Below, one piece after another: positions 1-8,207 of a stretch of DNA of 51,873 bases. The translations under genes were made by a program, and so were the position numbers. Where the stretch lies: contig JAPHRO010000063.1 of NCBI GenBank assembly GCA_026195895.1, positions 1-51,873 on the forward strand, read 5' to 3'. Origin of the DNA: Gammaproteobacteria bacterium (GTDB lineage: Bacteria; Pseudomonadota; Gammaproteobacteria; SZUA-229). A model generated the notes under the pieces. It made no database searches, was not told the origin of the DNA, and saw nothing but the letters and a program-made list of their open reading frames with translations. How positions within the stretch are numbered: the first letter of the stretch is position 1; each line of letters starts with the position of its first letter.

Positions 1-170
1 TGCATTTCAGCCTGGCGCTGTTTTACCCACTCGGGAGGTTCCGGTTGCTGCCATTGCTGAGGGGCTTGAGTTGCCCAGTCCGGACGTTGTGGCTGTGCCG
101 GTTTTTGCTGCTGCATTTCAGCCTGGCGCTGTTTTACCCATTCTGGCGTTGGATTGTGCTGCCATTGACG
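1..170. repeat. 111-bp coding tandem repeat
   Basis: Bases 1-28 and 112-139 are identical, and similarity continues to about base 59 and 170. The period of 111 bp is 37 codons, so the reading frame is kept. It lies inside the Pro/Gln-rich gene and may continue beyond the window. Confidence 0.75.
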
Positions 171-392
171 GGGGCCAAAGGGTTGACCTGAATTAAATGC
201 ATGAGCTGCGTTCTGGTTCTGTGGCTCAATTAAAGGTGTCTGTACCAGGGGTGTTTCTACATTCCTGTTCTGGCTCGGTTCAAAAGCCTGATATGGGCCG
301 GGTGGCGGTTTAACCGCGTCTTTATCTGCTAAAGTTACCTGGCTAGCTAATGCAAATGATAAAAATAGAGCACTACGATTAAAAGTATTCAT
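1..392 (-). CDS. Secreted Pro/Gln-rich repeat protein (partial, runs off the left edge)
   Basis: The frame opens at ATG 392 and stays open to base 1, so the C-terminus is missing. The first 22 residues (MNTFNRSALFLSFALASQVTLA) look like a Sec signal peptide with an Ala-x-Ala-like end, so the product is probably exported. The rest is rich in Pro, Gln and Trp. It contains PEWVKQRQAEM twice with a period of 37 residues, and the corresponding 111-bp DNA repeat is visible. The gene starts about 25 bases after the RND pump stop codon on the same strand, so it is probably the last visible gene of that operon. I do not recognise the family. A periplasmic accessory of the efflux complex is only an inference. 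Confidence 0.75.
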   Translation of the reverse strand, partial: MNTFNRSALFLSFALASQVTLADKDAVKPPPGPYQAFEPSQNRNVETPLVQTPLIEPQNQNAAHAFNSGQPFGPRQWQHNPTPEWVKQRQAEMQQQKPAQPQRPDWATQAPQQWQQPEPPEWVKQRQAEM

Positions 393-417
393 ATTTATAA
401 TTAAACCTCTATATTCA

Positions 418-3400
418 CTAATCATTTTGATCATCGGTTTTTAAACGTATACCCCGACGTTTGTGTGCTGCTTTCTTTACTGGCGCAGTTTTTGGTTTTG
501 ACGCGCTCTTATTCTCCGATGCTGCGGCTGCTTTCTTTGCTGTAGTTTTCTTTTTAGTAGCCGTTTTCTTTTTGGTAACTTTCTTTTTAACCGACTTTAC
601 TGCTGCCGGTTGAGGTTCTTCGGTATCACCGGCATGAGTCACTTTAATACCCGGTGGTTTTGCCGCAGGTTCGGGTTCTTCTGAACTGGATGTACGAGTT
701 ACTTTAATGCCGCCAGCAGGTGGTGGTGTTGAACCGCTCGGTCCAGATCCAGGCCCCTGTCCTGGTGATGAAGGACCAGAAGGCGACGGCGGTGGGCTTG
801 ATGGTGGTGATTCCGAATCTGAACCGCCTGTTATTTTTTCATAAGCCATTTTCAGCATCATAAAAAACATGCGGGCTATATAGAATAACCATGAGCCAAG
901 ATTAACAATACCGGTGTACAGGCGCATCCACAATGGTGCCTTAAATCCGGCTGCCTCAGACTCCATTTCGGCTACGTCTGTCAGTCCAGCAACAATGTAG
1001 AACTGTTTTCTAACGCTAATGCAACCAAGAGGAATAACCACAAGCGTTAGCACAGTTGCGACACCTGCGCCAAATAGCAGACTAACTGCCATGCCTTTAA
1101 AAATGAGGTCATCCAGTATCATGTATGAACCGGCCATCAGGGTTAAAGCTGTAATAAGGATGGGCCGCATACGAGCGGTACCCGCATTCATAACAGCTTC
1201 TTTTATTTCAGTACCACTGGCTACTTCATGTTTAACAAATTCAACCAGAAGAATAGAATTTCGCACGACTATACCGGCTAATGCGATAAAACCGATCATG
1301 GACGTTGCCGTAAATTCCGCATTGGCAAACCAGTGGCCAGGCACTATACCGATTAGTGTAAGCGGAATGGGCGCCATAATAAGCCCACCCAGAGTGAAGT
1401 TTTTAAATTCCCAGACAATCAGGGCATAAATCAATAGCAGTGCGGCCATAAATGCACCGCCCATGTCACGGAAGGTTTCATAGGTAACTGTCCATTCACC
1501 ACCCCATTCAAAACCGCTCTGGAAACTATCACCTGGTGGTCCAAGCAAACCCATAGGCATGCCTGTCATAGTGACACCGTCGGGGGTTTCATAGGTTTCC
1601 AATATGTCTTCAACGGCAAACATGCCGTAAATGGGAGCGCCCAGACGACCTTCCATTTCACCTGTTACATATTCAACATCGCGCAGGTCCTTGTGGTAGA
1701 CAATAGGATCTTCCACGGCTTTTACAAACTTGCCTAATTCGGCGAGCGGAATGTGCTCATTATTCACGCCAATAATTGGCATATTCCCAAGACGATTAAT
1801 CTGAGAGCGAGCACCCATAGGCGCCTGGATGACAATATATGTAGGTTCAAGCACTCGGCCCTTTTTGACATCTCCTAATTTGTAACCACCCATCACCATT
1901 GCCAGGCTTTTATTGATTGAATCAACCGAGATGCCGCGCCGTGCTGCTTTTTTCGTATCGACTTCGAAACGCCAGTATTCATAGGGCTCGGCCATGTAAT
2001 TATCGACATCGACGATACCATCGGCTTCTTCAAAAATACTGGTCATATCCAGAGCAACCTGACGTCGGGTCTCCGCATCAGGACCATAAATTTCTGTAAC
2101 AACCGTTTGTAACACTGGCGGACCTGGGGGCATTTCCACCACCTGGATTCTGGCGCTAAACTCTTCGGCTAATTCTTGCAGTAATGCTCTGGCATCTACG
2201 GCAATTTCGTGACTTTCGCGTTCGCGTTTATCTTTATCCAGCAACATAATCTGAATATCAGCCTGCCAGGGCTTCTGTCTCATGTAGTAGTGTCTGACCA
2301 TGCCATTAAAATTGAATGGCGAGGCGGTGCCCACATAGGTTTGAATTGCAATTACTTCTGGCATTTCTCGCAAAATAGCTGCCGCCTGAGTCGTCATATT
2401 AGCCGTGACAGGTAAAGCCGTACCCTCGGGCATGTTGATAACAACATTAAATTCAGATTTGTTATCAAAGGGCAGCATTTTTACGGTGACGGCTTTGGTA
2501 TAAAACATGGAGCATGCCAGGAATGTCGCACCGATTAAACTGAACAGAAAAACATAACCAACAACACTGTTAGTGCATAACGGCCGCATAATAGGCGTAT
2601 AAAAACGTCCTATGGCTTTTACCATTCTGGCTTCGCGTTTTTCCGCATTTTCCAGTGCTTTCAATTGCGGCCTTAAACGCATAGCAAACCAGGGCACAAA
2701 AATGAACGCAGCAATCAGAGACAGGAACATAGCTGCAGAACCGAGTACGGGTATTGGCCGCATATAAGGTCCCATCATACCGCTGACAAAACCCATCGCC
2801 AGTAATGCAGAAATGATAGTCAGCGTGGCAAGTATGGTTGGATTACCAACTTCGCGCACCGCATCTATTGCAATATTGGTGGTTGTTTGCCCTGCCTTTA
2901 GCCAGCGCCGGAATATATTTTCTACAACGACGGTCGCATCATCAACCAGAATACCGATGGTAAACACAAGGGCGAACAAACTAACGCGGTCGATGGTGTA
3001 GTCGATAACCCAGGCCGACCAGACAGTCATTAGAATAACCACGGGAATAACAAAAATAACCACCGAGGCTGCGCGAATACCTAGCCCAATCAAACATAAA
3101 ATACTAACAGCAATAGTCGCTTCAAATAATGCTAGCAATAGTTCATTGACTTTGTCGTTGGCTGTTTTACCGTAATTACGTGTAATGGTTGCATGCACAT
3201 TATCGGGAATCAGATGCCCTTTTAATGATTCAAGTTTATTAATTAACTGGTTGGCAACACTAACGCCATTGGTGCCAATTTTCTTGGCCACTGCAATGGT
3301 TACCGCAGGCGCATCGGCTATTTCAAGGTCGTCATCGGTAAACGCCGGACCGGTTGAAAAACTCACCAGTTGAGCAGTTTCTTCCGGGGCCTGATAAACC

Positions 3401-4248
3401 CATGCCACATCACGAATATAAACCGGAGCGCCATGACGTATGGCAACGACTAAATTGGATACATCCTGTGCCGTTTTCAGGAAAGCACCCGAATAAACAT
3501 TGAAACTAAGATTCGAGCCTTCAACATTACCCGTAGATTGTTCCGAGTTTGCAGTGCGTATAGTGTTAGCCACATCCTGAACACTCAAACCGAAGCCGCT
3601 TAAGCGTTCCGGTGAAACTTCTACACGAATTTGTTCGGCACGTCCGCCAACGATAAAGCCTTTGCCTGAATTTGGCACCTCTTCCATGCGCTGTAATACA
3701 TCGAGCGCAAGTGTGCGCAAAATCGAATCGTCAATACCGTTATCTTCTGACCATAGCGTGACCGTGACAACAGGTACGTCATCAACGCCTACGGGTTTAA
3801 CCAGTGGCATCGAAACACCCGGTGGAATTTTGTCCAGGTTTGATTGAATCTTATCGTGAACTTTAACAATAGATTCACCCATGTCTTCGCCGACGATGAA
3901 CTGAGCCGTTACCATGCCCTGGCCTCGTGAACTTGCCGAGTACACATGACGTATGCCAGGTATTTCAGAAATCATTCGTTCCAGTGGATTGACTGCAAGA
4001 TTAGCAACCTGTTCAGCCGACGCGCCCGGATACTTGAACACTATATCTACCATAGGAACAGATATTTTGGGGTCTTCCTGCCGGGGTGTGAACATAAGGC
4101 CGAGTAGACCAATGCCAAGGAAGGCCATCATCAATAGTGGCGTTACCGGAGAATTTATAAACTGACGAGCAATACGGCCCGCAATACCCAACTGTTTTTC
4201 ATCAAGCTCGGTAACAGCATCATTGTTATTGTTATTTTCTGTAGTCAT
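418..4248 (-). CDS. RND efflux pump inner-membrane subunit with long Pro/Lys-rich C-terminal tail
   Basis: This is a full-length AcrB/HAE-type permease: an N-terminal TM, large periplasmic loops, and two TM bundles. TM4 carries the paired aspartates in GILVDDATVVVENIF at about residue 434. HAE drug or hydrophobe pumps have this pair, whereas CzcA-type metal pumps usually have a single Asp. In TM10 the motif reads AGIVVRNSILLVEF, with Arg where AcrB has Lys940. The family exports amphiphiles by proton antiport with an adaptor and an outer-membrane channel. The protein is 1276 residues, over 200 longer than usual for the family. The last ~135 residues are a Ser/Pro/Gly-rich linker followed by a Lys/Ala-rich stretch (KKKVTKKKTATKKK), resembling histone-H1/AlgP-type tails. 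The gene follows the adaptor gene by 64 bases. No TolC-like channel is in the window. Confidence 0.93.
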   Translation of the reverse strand: MTTENNNNNDAVTELDEKQLGIAGRIARQFINSPVTPLLMMAFLGIGLLGLMFTPRQEDPKISVPMVDIVFKYPGASAEQVANLAVNPLERMISEIPGIRHVYSASSRGQGMVTAQFIVGEDMGESIVKVHDKIQSNLDKIPPGVSMPLVKPVGVDDVPVVTVTLWSEDNGIDDSILRTLALDVLQRMEEVPNSGKGFIVGGRAEQIRVEVSPERLSGFGLSVQDVANTIRTANSEQSTGNVEGSNLSFNVYSGAFLKTAQDVSNLVVAIRHGAPVYIRDVAWVYQAPEETAQLVSFSTGPAFTDDDLEIADAPAVTIAVAKKIGTNGVSVANQLINKLESLKGHLIPDNVHATITRNYGKTANDKVNELLLALFEATIAVSILCLIGLGIRAASVVIFVIPVVILMTVWSAWVIDYTIDRVSLFALVFTIGILVDDATVVVENIFRRWLKAGQTTTNIAIDAVREVGNPTILATLTIISALLAMGFVSGMMGPYMRPIPVLGSAAMFLSLIAAFIFVPWFAMRLRPQLKALENAEKREARMVKAIGRFYTPIMRPLCTNSVVGYVFLFSLIGATFLACSMFYTKAVTVKMLPFDNKSEFNVVINMPEGTALPVTANMTTQAAAILREMPEVIAIQTYVGTASPFNFNGMVRHYYMRQKPWQADIQIMLLDKDKRERESHEIAVDARALLQELAEEFSARIQVVEMPPGPPVLQTVVTEIYGPDAETRRQVALDMTSIFEEADGIVDVDNYMAEPYEYWRFEVDTKKAARRGISVDSINKSLAMVMGGYKLGDVKKGRVLEPTYIVIQAPMGARSQINRLGNMPIIGVNNEHIPLAELGKFVKAVEDPIVYHKDLRDVEYVTGEMEGRLGAPIYGMFAVEDILETYETPDGVTMTGMPMGLLGPPGDSFQSGFEWGGEWTVTYETFRDMGGAFMAALLLIYALIVWEFKNFTLGGLIMAPIPLTLIGIVPGHWFANAEFTATSMIGFIALAGIVVRNSILLVEFVKHEVASGTEIKEAVMNAGTARMRPILITALTLMAGSYMILDDLIFKGMAVSLLFGAGVATVLTLVVIPLGCISVRKQFYIVAGLTDVAEMESEAAGFKAPLWMRLYTGIVNLGSWLFYIARMFFMMLKMAYEKITGGSDSESPPSSPPPSPSGPSSPGQGPGSGPSGSTPPPAGGIKVTRTSSSEEPEPAAKPPGIKVTHAGDTEEPQPAAVKSVKKKVTKKKTATKKKTTAKKAAAASENKSASKPKTAPVKKAAHKRRGIRLKTDDQND

Positions 4249-4312
4249 TTCAGATCAAGCCCAATACCTTAGTCAGTGGCGTTATTTAACAGTTAGAAAA
4301 ACAAATGTCTGA

Positions 4313-5725
4313 TTAATCTTCATCAGATAATTTTTTTCTTTTCCTGAATTTTTTCTTTTTAGGTGATGGCGACCAGCCTGATCTGATTCCGGGCGGCGGT
4401 GAGGCAAATACCTGTTCCCCCGGTCTGACGCCTGATAAAACAGCCACATGGTTGCGGTCAACCTGTTCACCCAGTCTGATAAGTCGTAGTTCAGCTTCAT
4501 TATTCTGATTAAGCACAAATACCGCAGGCAGGCTGCCACGATGAATAACAGCCGTGGAAGGAATGACGGGCATATCTTTGATCGGGGTATTGACGTCAGG
4601 AATCATGACTTCTGCATACATACCTGGCCCCCCGGGTACGCCGGATGGTAAATCAAATTTAACTGTTACGGTGTGGCGTTCACTGTCCGCGGTAGGGTAT
4701 ATCTGAGCCACGCGAACTTCGGTATAGGTATCACCTACATCCAGTTTGGCTGGCACCATGACATCTTTACTTAAGGCAGATACCAGTCGAGCTGGTACCT
4801 GGACTTCCAGTTGCAGGTAACGGGTATCCGCGTATTTAATCAACGGCTGTCCCGGTTGAACGGTATCACCTTCTTCGGCAATTTTGTCAACGATGACACC
4901 TTCAAATGGACTGATTGACCTGGCATCTCTCAGGTGTGCGTCAATTTCATCAATTTTAGATCGTGCTCCATAAATTTGACTTTGCGCCTGATCGACATGA
5001 CTGCTGTGGCTATACAAATCCAGGTCACGCATGATCCAGGGCTGGAGGTCATAATCAGGAAAATATGTAATTGGAGTATTCGATGAACTACCGCCGCCCA
5101 TAGGGTTACCACCGCCAAAGCCCATGAACTTTTCAAACATAGACGGAAAATATCCCATGCTCGGCGAGCTTTGTCGTTGACGATTGAACTGCTGATTAAA
5201 TAAGTGATTCAATTGGCGATTATGTTTTTTATAGGCTTGCGGCATCCAGAATTCTTTGGTGTAGCCTACCTGGGCGTCGCTAATTCCAGCCTGAGCACCA
5301 TACAGGTTGGCGATTGCCTGGCGCCTTTGCGCCAGTACATCGTCATGTTCAAGCGCGACGAGAACCTGGCCTTCATCGAACCAGTCACCTGCCTCTCCGG
5401 CGATATATTCGACACGTCCGGGAAGCTGTGCCGTTAGTGTGACTTCTCGATAAGGTACTACCGTACCGCCCAGTACAACATGTGCCCCGGTTTTTGAATT
5501 GGTAACAGAAACAATGGAAGACGGGTTATCCCCGCGTGTGACGGGAGGGTAATAAATTGGTGCAGACTGATAGCTTTGCTGGTTTGCATACCCACTCCCA
5601 TTTCCATAATAGTCCACCGCAAAACTGTTGCTAATGCCTGATAAAAATACCAGGCTACTGGTGGTAATTAAGGAAAGAAATGTACAGGGTTTGAAAATTT
5701 CATTTCGAATCAGTCTTGAAGGCAT
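4313..5725 (-). CDS. RND periplasmic adaptor (membrane fusion protein)
   Basis: HlyD/AcrA-type adaptor linking the RND pump to an outer-membrane channel. The lipoyl half-motifs are recognisable (PGRVEYIAGEAGDWFDEGQVL and SPFEGVIVDKIAEEGDTVQ), followed by beta-barrel and membrane-proximal regions. I chose ATG 5725 rather than 5743 because GAGAGTGG lies just upstream and the protein then begins with a signal peptide ending near SFA. The helical hairpin between the lipoyl halves holds an unusual Gln/Asn- and Gly-rich insert (around NRQLNHLFNQQFNRQRQ and MGFGGGNPMGGGSSS). The C-terminus ends in a basic run, KKKKFRKRKK. Both oddities, together with the tail on the pump, suggest a specialised subfamily. 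It is co-transcribed with the SCP2-like gene upstream. Confidence 0.9.
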   Translation of the reverse strand: MPSRLIRNEIFKPCTFLSLITTSSLVFLSGISNSFAVDYYGNGSGYANQQSYQSAPIYYPPVTRGDNPSSIVSVTNSKTGAHVVLGGTVVPYREVTLTAQLPGRVEYIAGEAGDWFDEGQVLVALEHDDVLAQRRQAIANLYGAQAGISDAQVGYTKEFWMPQAYKKHNRQLNHLFNQQFNRQRQSSPSMGYFPSMFEKFMGFGGGNPMGGGSSSNTPITYFPDYDLQPWIMRDLDLYSHSSHVDQAQSQIYGARSKIDEIDAHLRDARSISPFEGVIVDKIAEEGDTVQPGQPLIKYADTRYLQLEVQVPARLVSALSKDVMVPAKLDVGDTYTEVRVAQIYPTADSERHTVTVKFDLPSGVPGGPGMYAEVMIPDVNTPIKDMPVIPSTAVIHRGSLPAVFVLNQNNEAELRLIRLGEQVDRNHVAVLSGVRPGEQVFASPPPGIRSGWSPSPKKKKFRKRKKLSDED

Positions 5726-5778
5726 AAGGCCACTCTCGATCATTTAATTATTGTTATGTAGATTAAAAGATAAAGTTT

Positions 5779-6171
5779 TTAAACTTTACCCATTATTCCG
5801 AAGCTTTTGATGAATGGACCTGCCATTCGAGGATCTTTTACCATGGCGGCATAATCGCCGACATTGAATTTCAATTTTTTTGTGGTGTAAGCCATGCCAA
5901 GGCCCATCATGCCAGGCGGTTTGGATGCCCATTTTGCCCAGTTATCTGGTGTGGCCCGCAAGTCCCAGTTCAGTTCCTGGCCATCATATTCGCCAGCGGC
6001 AGTAACATAACCATTTTCAACCGTGATATAACCAGTCGGTGCGCTATCGCCGTCAAATCCATAACCAATAACTGAATTGAACCCTATCTGTCCGAGGGCC
6101 GCTCCCAGCTCGGGTTCATTGTTCCACTCTTCGCCAAATTTGGCCATCCAGTCAGCACTAAACAAGTTCAT
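5779..6171 (-). CDS. SCP2 sterol/lipid-binding domain protein
   Basis: A 130-residue single-domain protein with the sterol-carrier-protein-2 pattern: a central stretch with alternating hydrophobic residues, and a C-terminal KLKFNVGDYAAMVKDPRMAG segment that matches the end of SCP2 domains. There is no signal peptide, so it is probably cytoplasmic. SCP2 folds bind sterols, fatty acyl chains or other apolar ligands. AAGGTG lies 8 bases before the ATG. It is the first gene behind the -24/-12 element at 6216-6231 and is followed 54 bases later by the RND adaptor. That context suggests it senses, buffers or delivers the pump's hydrophobic substrate. The family call is by motif and the role is inference. 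Confidence 0.75.
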   Translation of the reverse strand: MNLFSADWMAKFGEEWNNEPELGAALGQIGFNSVIGYGFDGDSAPTGYITVENGYVTAAGEYDGQELNWDLRATPDNWAKWASKPPGMMGLGMAYTTKKLKFNVGDYAAMVKDPRMAGPFIKSFGIMGKV

Positions 6172-6215
6172 GATTATTCACCTTTATGTCATTTTTTAAA
6201 ACGAATTGTATTTGA

Positions 6216-6231
6216 AGCAATCTATATGCCA
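6216..6231 (-). promoter_or_regulatory. Sigma54 (RpoN) -24/-12 promoter of the SCP2-RND operon
   Basis: Read on the minus strand the sequence is TGGCATATAGATTGCT. It matches the RpoN consensus TGGCAC-N5-TTGCW except for one C-to-T change, and the GG and GC doublets have the required spacing. Transcription would start near 6205, about 35 bases before the SCP2-like ATG. The gene next door is a sigma54-dependent activator, which strongly supports the call. Confidence 0.85.
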
Positions 6232-6343
6232 GATGCTAAACCCCTGTTTTTAATGGTATTAATTTTTTTTAAAAAAATACGCTGCATCGTTTGATAGCTC
6301 CGATGTTCATCTAAGTTGATGTTTTATATGTGTATTACATAAA

Positions 6344-6376
6344 TGCAACAAGTGCAACACGTTGCGCAACGTTGCA
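6344..6376. promoter_or_regulatory. Probable enhancer (UAS) sites for the adjacent sigma54 activator
   Basis: The 33 bases contain TGCAAC at 6344 and 6353, then GTTGC (6361), GCAAC (6366) and GTTGCA (6371). They form overlapping inverted repeats: GCAAC-AC-GTTGC at 6354-6365 and the perfect palindromes GTTGCGCAAC at 6361-6370 and GCAACGTTGC at 6366-6375. The cluster is about 125-160 bases upstream of the -12 element, the usual place for activator sites of this class. Binding by the 6437-7795 product is inference. Confidence 0.65.
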
Positions 6377-6400
6377 TGATTTGTATCAATTGTGTTTAAT
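6372..6400 (+). promoter_or_regulatory. Candidate sigma70 promoter of the sigma54 activator gene
   Basis: TTGCAT (6372-6377) and TTTAAT (6395-6400) are separated by 17 bases. The -35 hexamer overlaps the last GTTGCA half-site of the UAS cluster, so a bound activator could repress its own gene. Both hexamers are imperfect. Confidence 0.4.
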
Positions 6401-6436
6401 GCTGTTTAGCACTCGCTTTCTGAAGGTTCCAGGCTT

Positions 6437-7795
6437 ATGCCACATACAATTGATGCCGATATTGATTTTGCACCGCTACTTGAAAACATTGTTTATTTCA
6501 TAGATGAAGGAATAATGGTAGCAGATAATCTCGGCAATGTTCTATATCACAATCCGGCGGTCATTAGTTTACTGGGTCTGGAAGAAGATAAAGTTATCAA
6601 AAAACTGAATGATATTGGGAAATTTAATTTACAGAGGTCCCTGCTGAAAGCCGCCATTGATGCAGGTGAAGTTGATGCTGCCGGAAAACCCAGTGGCAAT
6701 TTCATCAGCTTTGAAGAGCAGTTTAAGCACAATGATGGTTTTAAACTCATAGAAATCACCAGCGGTCTGATTACCAGTGATCGTTCAAAGAACCGCAAAC
6801 GCTTAATTTTATTCCGTGATAAAACAGATACGCGCTACATACAGGCCGTGCTCAATCCAGAAGGCACAAGCCTTACTACGCAAGATCCACGCATGCTGGA
6901 AATAATTGATCGACTTAGACAGATAGCGCCTACCAACGCTTTTACCCTGCTTCAGGGTGAATCGGGTACGGGTAAAACGCAGCTGGTTCGCATGGTACAT
7001 AAACAAAGCCACCGAGCAAGTGAATCTTATGTTGAAGTCAACTGTGCGGCCATACCTGAAACGCTGATCGAGTCAGAATTATTTGGCCATGTTAAAGGAG
7101 CCTTCACTGGCGCGACCAGTGATCGACAGGGTCGCTTTCAGGCAGCGAACAAAGGCACACTATTTCTTGATGAAGTGGGTGAAATTCCAATACATCTGCA
7201 AGCCAAATTGCTGAGGGCTATTCAGGATCAGGAATTTGAAATGGTGGGCTCCGATAAAACGATAAAAGTCGATGTTCGGATTATTGCCGCATCTAACAAA
7301 AATTTACGTGACATGGTGGATGATGGACTGTTCAGGGCCGACCTGTTTTATCGGCTCGCTGTTATACCGGTTACTATTCCGTCACTGCGGGACAGGCCCG
7401 GTGATATTCCTTTGCTGACCAGGCATTTTTGCAAACATCTGGTAGCCAGGGGCTATCCTGACAATGTCACCTGTTCCGATGAGGCGATGCGTATGATGAT
7501 GGATTATCCCTGGCCCGGTAACGTCCGCGAACTAGAAAATGCCGTTGAGCATGGTCTGATATGTGCGATTGATGGTCGTGTAAGCACAGAAAGCCTGCCC
7601 CAGGATATTCGAGATTATTCAAGGCAAAGTGAAACCCATCAGAATTTTATCGAAGGCGATCTCGAACAGCAGGCTAAAGAAATAAGAGATGCGCTACAGG
7701 AATGCAATGGTAGCAAGGCGGCGGCTGCCAGGTTACTGGGGGTCAATCGGACCACACTATGGCGCTGGATACAAAAATACGGAATTGACGACTAG
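6437..7795 (+). CDS. Sigma54-dependent transcriptional activator, PAS-AAA+-Fis
   Basis: A bacterial enhancer-binding protein of 452 residues. Residues ~10-130 form a PAS-like sensor with no receiver domain, so control is probably by ligand or redox rather than a cognate kinase. The AAA+ core has Walker A GESGTGKT (174-181), the sigma54-contact loop GAFTGA (221-226), Walker B TLFLDEVGEI (~241-250) and WPGNVREL. The C-terminal Fis-type helix-turn-helix is SKAAAARLLGVNRTTLWRW. All residues needed for ATPase and sigma54 contact are present. The gene is divergent from the SCP2-RND operon, whose promoter is of the -24/-12 type, so that operon is the obvious target. An intrinsic terminator follows the stop codon directly. 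Confidence 0.95.
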   Translation: MPHTIDADIDFAPLLENIVYFIDEGIMVADNLGNVLYHNPAVISLLGLEEDKVIKKLNDIGKFNLQRSLLKAAIDAGEVDAAGKPSGNFISFEEQFKHNDGFKLIEITSGLITSDRSKNRKRLILFRDKTDTRYIQAVLNPEGTSLTTQDPRMLEIIDRLRQIAPTNAFTLLQGESGTGKTQLVRMVHKQSHRASESYVEVNCAAIPETLIESELFGHVKGAFTGATSDRQGRFQAANKGTLFLDEVGEIPIHLQAKLLRAIQDQEFEMVGSDKTIKVDVRIIAASNKNLRDMVDDGLFRADLFYRLAVIPVTIPSLRDRPGDIPLLTRHFCKHLVARGYPDNVTCSDEAMRMMMDYPWPGNVRELENAVEHGLICAIDGRVSTESLPQDIRDYSRQSETHQNFIEGDLEQQAKEIRDALQECNGSKAAAARLLGVNRTTLWRWIQKYGIDD

Positions 7796-7801
7796 AAACA
7801 G

Positions 7802-7828
7802 AAACGCCTGCAGATGCAGGCGTTTTCA
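7802..7828 (+). terminator. Intrinsic terminator of the sigma54 activator gene
   Basis: AACGCCTGCA and TGCAGGCGTT form a near-perfect hairpin followed by TTTTCATTTCTTT. It starts 7 bases after the stop codon. Confidence 0.85.
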
Positions 7829-7853
7829 TTTCTTTAGTCATTTAATTGCGTGA

Positions 7854-7967
7854 TCAGCAAATGGGCTTATCACATCCGCCACGTAGCTTACACAGAATGA
7901 ACATAACCGCTACCACAGCAGCTACGGTAATCAATCCTGTAATGGTCAATACATCTAGAGAGGCCAT
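7854..7967 (-). CDS. 37-residue single-pass membrane protein
   Basis: ATG at 7967, TGA at 7854-7856. GGAGA lies 7 bases before the start (TTCGGAGACAATTATG), which is a strong ribosome-binding site for such a small frame. The product has one hydrophobic helix (about residues 8-26, LTITGLITVAAVVAVMFIL) and then a short basic, Cys-containing tail with CKLRGGCDKPIC. It converges with the sigma54 activator gene. I do not recognise the family. The Cys pattern in the tail suggests a metal or disulfide role, but nothing more can be said. Confidence 0.6.
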   Translation of the reverse strand: MASLDVLTITGLITVAAVVAVMFILCKLRGGCDKPIC

Positions 7968-8078
7968 AATTGTCTCCGAATAACTAAAGTAACAGCATTT
8001 TAGAATACTTTAATATTATTATCCATGTTTTCAGCGACTTAGGTCATCTAGAATAGAAATATGTGAATTAATGCGCAG

Positions 8079-8101
8079 TTCGGCCGCTATTTTCGGCCGA
8101 A
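8079..8101. repeat. Inverted repeat in the 7968-8207 gap
   Basis: TTCGGCCG and CGGCCGAA are separated by 7 bases. No U-tract follows on either strand, so it is a weak terminator candidate for the 8208-9839 gene and could equally be an operator. The rest of this gap shows nothing recognisable. Confidence 0.4.
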
Positions 8102-8207
8102 TTAACCAGTTGCATCGAAAATGTATTGCCGAAGATCAGTCATATCACGTTTTAAACATTAATTTAAAAGGAATAAACATGAAGGTGTAAAAGTGATATT
8201 TTTATGA

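Noticed and set aside
4282-4539. 85-codon minus-strand frame overlapping the 3-prime end of the adaptor gene
   Set aside because: It is an out-of-frame shadow of the adaptor coding region without its own start signal.
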